64,000 nucleotides of DNA, taken from positions 174,263 through 238,262 of the forward strand of contig JAQOOI010000043.1 in the NCBI GenBank assembly GCA_028554645.1, in the 5' to 3' direction. Origin of the DNA: Omphalotus guepiniiformis. Lineage: Eukaryota > Basidiomycota > Agaricomycetes > Agaricales > Omphalotaceae. Positions within the stretch are counted from its first letter, which is position 1. Every line of letters begins with the position of its first letter. Below, piece after piece: positions 56,716 through 64,000 of this stretch. The position numbers and the translations under genes were made by a program. A model generated the notes under the pieces. That model worked only from the letters and a program-made list of their open reading frames with translations. It did not search any database and was not told the origin of the DNA.

Positions 56716-57930
56716 TCAATGAGCCTGGGTACGTACATCCCCATACAAAGAACAACCCACGTACCTCTCATCTTGAGCACCCAACAAGTCCAACAACTCC
56801 CTGGAAAGTACCGTGTCCGCCGCGACATAATGATAACGTAAATACGGGCTCGATAGGTGTTCAAATTTCATTTGAGCCCCGTCGCTAGTATACTCCAAAG
56901 CCCAGGTATTCGCTTGAATCCGCTCAGGTTCAAGGGGATTTGGAAAAGCTTTAGAAGTTCCCAATTCAAGCGGTAACTTCCAACAAACCCTATCGCCAAT
57001 CCTTATTATGAAAACCACTCTTGACTCATTCAAACGACTCGGTCTGTGGCTTCGTACGCGAGAACAGTCTCCTCCATAGTCCATCCACGATCCACGTACT
57101 TTTGCCGCGCAGAATCCTGGTTCGAACCTTCCGTTGAAGTCATTAGGGAGCGACGCTGCTCGAATGTCGCAATAGGGTACAACGAATACGCGTTCTGGTG
57201 AGTGATGATCGACATAACACATGCTGTTGTGAGAACGACTTCAGAAAGGCAGATCTACATATTACATAGAGAGAGAGAGAGGAAAGGGTGGACGGACGTA
57301 CTGGAATGAAAAGCAAGGATAATGTTCAAAGGTGAAACCTAGCGCCGTAATCAACTGTATCTTCCGATCGCCTTTATAAAAATTAAAACACTCCACCATC
57401 CCACGCCCCCAATAACTTTCCTCTCCCCACGAATCAATCGTCCGCGCGAGTTGCCGAAAAAACACCATCGAATTTCCCAATCTCAGCTTGCGTCGCACGA
57501 GGTTTAAAGATATACCCAGCACCAAGAAGAACTTACCTTCCAATCTCCTTACAATACCGATGTTCGACGTAAAATATCCAGATCGGATTCCGGATACGTG
57601 GTGTTCCTATCCATAAATTGCAACGCCGTAGATCCAGAAATAAGTAATCGTAATCCATATTCCGATTGAAGGAACCTGAATTCCTCGATCTCGTAATTGT
57701 CAAGGTACGGTTGCAGCAATTTCTTGATATTGAAAACTCGACGGGTATAGTGTCGGACGCATGTTTTATTGAATTTGGAGGTCCAGGAGAATCGAATGAG
57801 CTCTAGGGGTGGTAGTTCGTCTAAAATAAAGTCGATGATTGGGAACGGACTGAGTGAGGAGGTAAGAGGGTGTCTTGGTGAGCATTATAAAAGGGCTTAC
57901 AAACGATGAAAGATGTCCTTGCCCCAAGTC
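56716..57930 (-). pseudogene. Basidiomycete family with GS..DLDIY motif (nucleotidyltransferase-like), frameshifted
   Basis: The order on the minus strand is: a PPLELIRFSW-type start region near 57840, then LRLLISGSTALQFMDR ... YPESDLDI (57570-57650), GMVECFNFYKGDRKIQLI near 57390, NAYSLYPIATFEQRRSL and KYVDRGWTMEE (57215-57080), and a C-terminal part with GDRVCWKLPL. From memory this is a large basidiomycete family of unknown function. The GS-x(n)-DLDIY pattern resembles the nucleotidyltransferase fold, which is an inference. The frame breaks at the AAAA run 57571-57574 (one base too many to continue into the family sequence) and again near 57030. Boundaries are approximate. Confidence 0.6.
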
Positions 57931-58253
57931 ATCATTACACGAAAACCTCCAATGCTACGTCGCGTCTACTAAGTCCGCGTCCTTTTGATCTTTCTGAGCT
58001 TGGGTAAAAGATATATACGTGAAGCCAAGGTTGAAAGTAAGATGATAAAGCGCGACGTTGAAGATCTAGACGAGAAGGACAAGTTTTCTCCCTCCAATCT
58101 TGCCCCGCTGGCAGGAGTTTCGAAAGAAGGACGACCTCACTCGTCCGAGTCACGCTCGGGTTTCGGGATTAATGTACTGTCGACGTGTGACTGAGTGACA
58201 CTTTGGAAGCGAACAGTCATCGGACATCCTATGGCTCGTTGTGTTTGGAAAGC
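57931..58253. other. Intergenic; no gene recognised
   Basis: About 320 bp with no credible ORF and no recognised site. Confidence 0.45.
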
Positions 58254-58545
58254 CAGAAGGAGAATGCTATTGACTCGTCGGATCCACGAATGATCATGAT
58301 GAAGGACTTGGAAGGTGAACCGAGAAGAATCGCTGAAGCGGCCCGGAAGGCTGAGGGTGTTTAAGACGTGAAGATGCATGGAAGGAAATAGATAAAAACA
58401 ACTGGAAGTACAGTACAATAACAGCTAGCCTTCATGCTTGAGGGAATGTTTTACAATAAGATCCATCATTACAGAATTCCTGGGATGAGCAAGTACGGAG
58501 TTTTCTTCTTATACTGAGCCCAAGCCTCTCCATATTATATCGATC
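58254..58545 (+). pseudogene. Inverted copy of the 3' end of the 908-residue protein gene
   Basis: This stretch matches the reverse strand of 45213-45507 over about 290 bp: the codons for IDSSDPRMIMMKDLEGEPRR, then the 3' untranslated sequence down to the CGATCGATATA-type end. The copy has point changes and a premature stop (GTTTAAGAC where the gene reads GTTCAAGAT). It lacks the rest of the gene, so it is a non-functional fragment produced by a segmental duplication about 13 kb away in inverted orientation. Confidence 0.85.
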
Positions 58546-59280
58546 GTAAATCAACTTCCCAAACCTCGCAATCATACAAATCAACACTCACTCTATTACC
58601 ACAATACTCATCCATCTCCGCAACCGCCCTCCCCATAAAATCCCACGACAAAAAACGCCGCAACCCCCACACCCCAAATCCACCCAGCAGAAGCCAAAGC
58701 AAACCCAGCTCTCCAAATCATATATCCACCATAATTAACATGCCTCGCAAGTCCGAATAAACCACCCGTGAAAAGCTTTCCCTCGTTCTTTGGATCATCT
58801 TTGAACTTTTTCCTTTGAACCTCTGATACCCATTCCAGGAACATTCCCACTATATATAGACCCGTACCGACTACCAGAGGCGCTGAAACCCCCAGGTCCT
58901 CGGCCGAGGAAGAAGGAGTATTTTGAGTCAGGACGGACGTGGCGGTACAGATGAATAGAAGAGTGTTTAGGGAGTTGTAGATTGTGTTGACGGCGCCTAC
59001 CATAACCGACCCAATGGGAGTTATAGCTTCATGTGAAATCATAAGCACCCAATACGACTGTTTAAACGAATGCCCCGACTGCCATCGAGAATAAGATGGT
59101 ACGATAAGGAGATAACCCGAGAAACCCGAGGCTGCTTCCAAAAGCAGCAGTACGTAGGGTACCATGAAGAGCCTTGATAATGGATCCTCCTATCATTCGA
59201 GAGAGAATTCCGTATTGGAGAGGTAAGTCGAGAGCTCGAAGGAAGACGAAGAGGGTTTCTTGAGAATGGAGTTGGTTCAT
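58546..59280 (-). pseudogene. DUF1295 / steroid-reductase-like membrane protein, frameshifted
   Basis: From the ATG at 59280 the protein begins MNQLHSQETLFVFLRALDLP and has several transmembrane stretches. The best-kept part is EVQRKKFKDDPKNEGKLFTGGLFGLARHVNYGGY, typical of the DUF1295 (steroid oxidoreductase / methyltransferase-like) superfamily. The frame is broken by one extra base at the AAA run 59064-59066, and again by an extra G near 58641-58645. After that the usual C-terminal DEYC motif lies in another frame. The family end after DEYC is lost next to the inverted duplication, so the 3' end may have been displaced by that rearrangement. Single-base errors are an alternative for the two shifts. 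Confidence 0.7.
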
Positions 59281-59980
59281 GGGATCCTCGTTTGATTATG
59301 GGGTTTTCTTTGAGGTATCGAGGAGGAGGACGACATGGTAGAGGTTGGTGAACGTGAGAGTCTGTTCTGAGACAGTTCATGAGATCATAGGGCTCGTATA
59401 TAAAGGTAAGTAAGACATTGACAATCATCTGTCCACGTCGCTCGGCGCGGCCTGTTACGCTGCGACATCTAAGTAGTAGTCAGCATGGTGTAGTCACAAG
59501 GCATCTCTTAAAGCTAAGTGTTCGTAGTACCAATCTACTTATAAAAACACCGAAAAATCTCTATCCAGAACTCTACGGCTACTTAAGTACAGTCCGACCA
59601 TTCATCCTTTCTCTTTCTTCCATCTATCACTTTTCAAACACAACCACAAGATCCTTCGACTCAATCCACCTATCCCACAACTCCCTATATACATTCGAGT
59701 CTCGTTCAAACTCCTCCTCCTTCTCCTCCTAATCTCCTCCTCCTCCTCCTTGTCCGACTCGCTTTTGCTTTTGCTCCCAAGCGCGAAATACGATAAATCT
59801 CTCGTTTATCTTCTTCGGTGTACGTCTCTATCATATGAAGAGCCTCGATCGTGCTTTGGTTGTCTCTAGAAACGTGGGGGTCTATTAGGATATGCAAATG
59901 GAACGATGGATCTATGGAACTTTTTGCGCTTGACGTACTCGTTCAGGGTAAACCAGACGAAAACCATTTACAAAAAACTT
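59281..59980. other. Intergenic; CT-rich stretch
   Basis: About 700 bp. 59710-59755 is rich in CTCCTC. No gene recognised. Confidence 0.45.
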
Positions 59981-60697
59981 TTATCGGTAAATGATACCGC
60001 TCCCCAGCGGCTCTGAGCGTTCCTTCCCTCTCGGCTCTGAGGGACCCTGCCACCTCGTCTCCTTTCGGTTTCGGTTTCGGTTTCGCAAAGGCGGAAGAGC
60101 AGGCTGATACGAAGATATCACCGGTACCCTCTCTTCGTATTCCTCCCTAGATATTCTCATTCTTGATACCGTGACTGAGCTACTAGTTGTTGTTGTTGAG
60201 TTGACGCACACGCACTGGAAAACGTGCGTCAGAACTCTGTAAGATCCTACGATTCATTTTAGCTGAAATCCAATATTGTTCTTCTGCTTCCTTTGTGGGA
60301 TACGTGTCGTAGTTATAGTTCCTTCCCACTGGCGGCAACCGTGACTCCGACTCTGACTCCAGGGTATCAGGAGGTGCCACGACCAGCGGTACACGAGCTT
60401 TAAGATATGTTCTATATTCGAGAAGAGGGATAGTAGCGCCAAGCGCCATTGTCGTAGAGGCCCTTGAGTAATTTTGCAGTATAGTCGTCGTCGTATGCTG
60501 TACTGGCCCGGGTGCTGGTGCTGGTGCGCATGCTGGTGCTGGTGGCTGGTGCTGGTACTGGTGTTTTAGAGTCACGATGGGTGGTGTTGACATTGTATGG
60601 CAAGGAGAGCAAAGACGACAGCAGATGCAGAAGCTGCAACCCAGGTATTTCTTCGAGCGAAGATGATGAGGGTCATAGACCTTAATGGGAGGGTCAT
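59981..60697 (-). CDS. Hypothetical low-complexity protein with N-terminal hydrophobic segment
   Basis: Starting at the ATG at 60697 there is a hydrophobic helix (WVAASASAVVFALLAIQ), which could be a membrane anchor or mitochondrial segment. It is followed on the same strand by CACCAGCACCAG-type repeats and an open stretch with PTKEAEEQYWISAKMNRR near 60255-60300. Another open stretch with SRMRISREEYEERVPVISSYQ ends at 59981. How these pieces are spliced is unclear. No family recognised. Confidence 0.35.
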
Positions 60698-61417
60698 GAT
60701 GATGAGTTTTGGTTTTTGGCGTTTGTGAGGGTGAGGGTGAGGTGGGTGTAGGTTGTCCATGTACAGTTTAGTTGCCAGGCGATACGTGCGAGGGAGACAA
60801 CGATATTATTACTTTATTACTTGATCCCAAGAAGGGTAGGGTCCGGGGAAGTCGATCGCTACCCTCACGGGACATGGTGGCAACACGCGTTTTAGGGTGA
60901 GGCCGAGTGTTGAGTCATATTTAATTAAATGTTTTGAATCGTTTTGACTTTTTGCGCTTGAACGCCCTCCTAGGAAGGTAGGACTATGGGTGGTAGATGT
61001 TTGCTTTCGCCGATGGAAGCGATGTGGCAGAGATCCCTATACTCGATTACGCACTTAATAACACCTGGCCTTGATCTACTTTCTCTCTCAATCGCATCTT
61101 CTAAGCTTGAATCTTCAATTTTCGCTCGAATTTCGTAGTGAAAGAGCCTGGAGTTGAAGAGCAAGTTTGGACGATAGACGTGGAAAAGATAAAAGTAAAG
61201 GAACGGTCCAGACCCTAGTCGCTTCAATACCTCATGTATTCATGACTCATCGACATCGTAGGGTTGGTGCGACTCGAAAATTCTTCACTGGTCTCTACGC
61301 ATTACTATTGTGTCCATAAATACTAAAGCTCTTCAAGTACTACGATACGCGGCCACATCCTAATCAACACCAGCATCATCCCTCAACATCCTCCCCGTAT
61401 CTCCCTCCTCCTCCTCG
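60698..61417. other. Intergenic; no gene recognised
   Basis: About 720 bp between the hypothetical gene and the 3' end of the TCF25/Rqc1 homologue. Short ORFs only. Confidence 0.45.
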
Positions 61418-63960
61418 TCAGAAAGGGGAATCATCATCATCATCAACACGAGAATTTCCATTTCCACCCCAAAACCGCCCAAGGATATTTCTCAACACAC
61501 ACGCACCGGCAGTGGCTAACCATAACACCGAGAACAACATCAGACCGGGGGTCCAAAACACACAACGAGAAAAGGATACACAACGTACCGCCACATCCTC
61601 ATCTTTCCTCCTCATCTTCCTCCTCCTCACGATCCTCCTCCTCCCCACCATCATCACCACCACCGCCATCCACCGGCTCATCCACCGCCCACACCGTCCC
61701 CCCATCATCTCATCCTCAAACCCAGGCATATTCCCCGGCATACCTCTATCCTCCACAACCTCATTCTCCATCGCAGCAAACATCATCATATCATCCAAAG
61801 CCTCAGGAGCCATCTGCTCCAACGCTTGCGCAAATTGAAGAACCCCCCCAGGAAATCGATCGCCAAATACTGGGTTACCCTTCAAACACAGCCTTCAAAC
61901 AAAGACAAAAACACCATACTGAGTTTGTGCACAAAGACTCAAGGATAAACGTTGAACGTTGAAACCCATACACACCTGGAATCTGACGCCTCAAATCAAC
62001 ATTCGGAATAAGCCTCCCCAACCTCCTCTCATCCGCAAACTCTCTCCTCTCTCGTCCTTCCTCTCCCCAATCCCAACCTCTCAAGATCCTCCACCCCCTC
62101 AAAAACGTTCGAATCATACCCCGTCACTTTCCCCGGAGGCGGTAACGGATCACACGAAAGTCCTTTCTGGCCAAGGATCGCTCGTGGTATATACGCCAAT
62201 AACCGCTGGTAAGAACTCTCCAGGACCAATACATGCCTATATGCGGAGTATTGTAATGAGGGTGTGTTTCCGTATAAGGTGAGGAAACGGGTACGTGTTG
62301 GTGTGGGTGGGATGGAGATGGAGCTGGGAGTGATGAGGAGTAAGGAGACGAGTGTTGAGGTGAACCATGAGGAGGAGGGTTTCCAGGTAGAATGACATCG
62401 TTGAACGTAGAGGTGGGACAGGAGGTGTAGGATTGCGTTCGGAGTTGAAAGTGGATCTACAGGTAAAAGTGAAGTGAGCGAGGACAACTCGAAAAACACG
62501 AGAGGTCATGGGTTTACCCCAGCCATCAGTCTCTATACGAAAATCACGATGACTTCGAATAGACCCCGGTATCGACACATCCAACTTATCCGCCAACAAA
62601 GGTACAACCGAAGGGAAAGAATTAATAGCCTCTACAAGCGCAGCCGTGCTCGCCTGCTGATCCTAAATTCAGGTTCATGTTCGCAGAAGTCAGCTACAAA
62701 ACCTCACTAAAAGAAAAGAAAGAAAGAAACTCCACACACCTCAGTCTTCTTCGAATTCCTAAGAGCCAAAGCCCTCGAATACATCCATCCAGGTAAAACA
62801 CTAGGATCCATCCTCGAATCCCTATTCTCTCCTGCTTCCCTTCCACCGCGCTCCTCAAACAAACAATAACACATCATACCAACCACGTGCCACCATCCCG
62901 CTTTAACAGCAAGATACTCCAAATGAAAAAGTGCTCCATGGGGGGTCATTCCAAGGGTCCCGAGCGAGTACATCAGACGCAGCAAAACTCAAAAACGCGC
63001 TGCCCTCACACCATCCTCTACGCTGGAGATCTCTATGGGGGGAAGGGGAAGGGGGGGGGGAGGGTCTCATGATAGAGAGAGAAACGAATATGGGAGTCTT
63101 AAAGGGCTTACGAGTTGTCTGACGATGAATAGCAAGGAAAGAACGGGTCGGTTTTCAACTCTGTTCAAAGTCGAGTCGGTTGATCCCACTTGTGAAATTG
63201 AAAGCTCCGACAAAATGCGCGTTTCGTAGCGCGAATAGTGCAACGGTCGACGGCCGTCGACAGCTTGAGCGGTTGTTCTCTTTTAAAATGATTATGAGCG
63301 ATACAGTAGACTCCTGGGATGGAAAACACTCCCGCGCACCTTCGTTTTATGCCGAAAAATACCTCTGATAAACTGAAGACCATGTATCAGCCTGCCAATA
63401 CGATCCTCCTCAGCAGATTTATGAAACCCCTGCGGATCTAAAAGAAAACAAAAAACCCCCCGAAAGAAAGCGGGGGGGGGACGGGCGTCAGATTCACAAT
63501 GCAAAAAGAATAAAAAGACCTCGAATTAACAGTACCACCAGAAAGTACCGTCCGGCATAAACGCCATCGGGGGTTCCACATTACTCTTATACCTCTTACT
63601 ATAATTTCCACCGTCCACCACTTCTCATCCAACCCAAACCATCCCCACCCCCATCCCAATCACATCTCTGTCGTTTCATCTTCTCATCCAGTTCCACCTC
63701 CGTGAGCGGCCCGTGAGGATAAACCCTCACGAAGATGCAGAGGACCCCAGCTCGCTTGAGGTTTTGTGAGGTCAGACCTCTGAGCAGACGTGTTTGTCTC
63801 CTAGAGCCCGTGCATGGGGACCTTGAAGAAGCAAGAAGAAGAAGGGGAGGTGGCTTTGGGTTTATTTGCGGAAGACGACTTTGATCCGAAGAATCTACGC
63901 AGTTCCAGGTCACTGTCGAGGTGGGGGAGTCTGAGGACGGAAAGTAGGGATGATTAAGGC
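61418..63960 (-). CDS. TCF25 / Rqc1 homologue, multiply frameshifted, 5' end near window edge
   Basis: The homologue can be followed along the minus strand: LELRRFFGSKVV (about 63900), TRLLRGLTSQN region, EKWWTVE and YSKRYKSN (about 63600), LLRR and LSEVF (about 63380), VGAFNFTSGINRLDFE (about 63170), TPHGALFHLEYLAVKAG (about 62940), LPGWMYSRALALR (about 62780), FPSVVPLLADKLDVSIPGS (about 62600), HLLSHLYVQRCHSTWK (about 62410), and the C-terminal PVFGDRFPGGVLQFAQALEQ with an Asp-rich end. This is the order in TCF25/Nulp1, the Rqc1 subunit of the ribosome-quality-control complex that works with Ltn1 on stalled nascent chains. The frame changes many times, chiefly in 63100-63950 and in a GGGGGG run in the acidic region, so no intact CDS can be written. 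Confidence 0.7.
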
Positions 63961-64000
63961 TCGTAAGTGAGGAGAGACGTGGATGTGGATGTGTTGGTAG

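Noticed and set aside
1..64000. tRNA, rRNA or snRNA genes
   Set aside because: No cloverleaf with A and B boxes, no rRNA segment and no snRNA motif was recognised by eye; a covariance-model scan would be needed to exclude them.

Overview
The window looks like nuclear DNA of a basidiomycete fungus, most likely an Agaricomycete. The evidence is: genes cut by many introns of about 45-75 nt with CTAAC-type branch sites; a KDZ-type transposase; type I membrane proteins with proline-rich PPxY tails of a kind common in mushrooms; and Ty3 and Ty1/copia retrotransposons. All reading was by eye. Splice models were checked by frame arithmetic, and no database search was possible.

Bases 1-30,200 are a transposon-rich block. 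They begin with the 3' part of a KDZ transposase gene (1-2566). Three different repeat tracts follow: a TGTTCA array, an AGCTG tract with a 10-bp period, and an AT-rich tract with a higher-order repeat of about 350 bp. Next comes a complete, young Ty3-type element (6936-26922; 1812-bp LTRs differing at about three positions; target duplication ACGG). Its gag, protease and pol lie in three frames, each -1 to the one before. Downstream of pol it carries about 5 kb holding two intron-rich genes on the opposite strand. A Ty1/copia element with identical 260-bp LTRs (23201-26733; target duplication ATACC) sits inside its 3' LTR. A diverged solo LTR of the same Ty3 type lies at 28443-30195.

Bases 31,300-64,000 are gene-bearing host DNA: a membrane protein whose PPxY tail is cut off by a GC-rich MITE-like insertion; an alpha/beta hydrolase; two distant paralogues of a coiled-coil/FYLGTY-domain family (36.4 kb and 54.8 kb, opposite strands); a second PPxY membrane protein; an Ifi6/Ifi27-like protein; a short-chain dehydrogenase; a 908-residue low-complexity protein; an inositol polyphosphate 5-phosphatase; a 79-residue Costars/ABRACL protein; a GS..DLDIY (nucleotidyltransferase-like) family member; a DUF1295-type membrane oxidoreductase; and a TCF25/Rqc1 homologue at the right edge.

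Two points cut across the window. First, the antisense gene pair in the Ty3 element is the best candidate for an undescribed system. Second, at least five host genes between 43 and 64 kb carry single-base frameshifts, mostly in short homopolymers. One of them (TCF25/Rqc1) belongs to a normally conserved family, so uncorrected sequence errors must be weighed against real pseudogenes.
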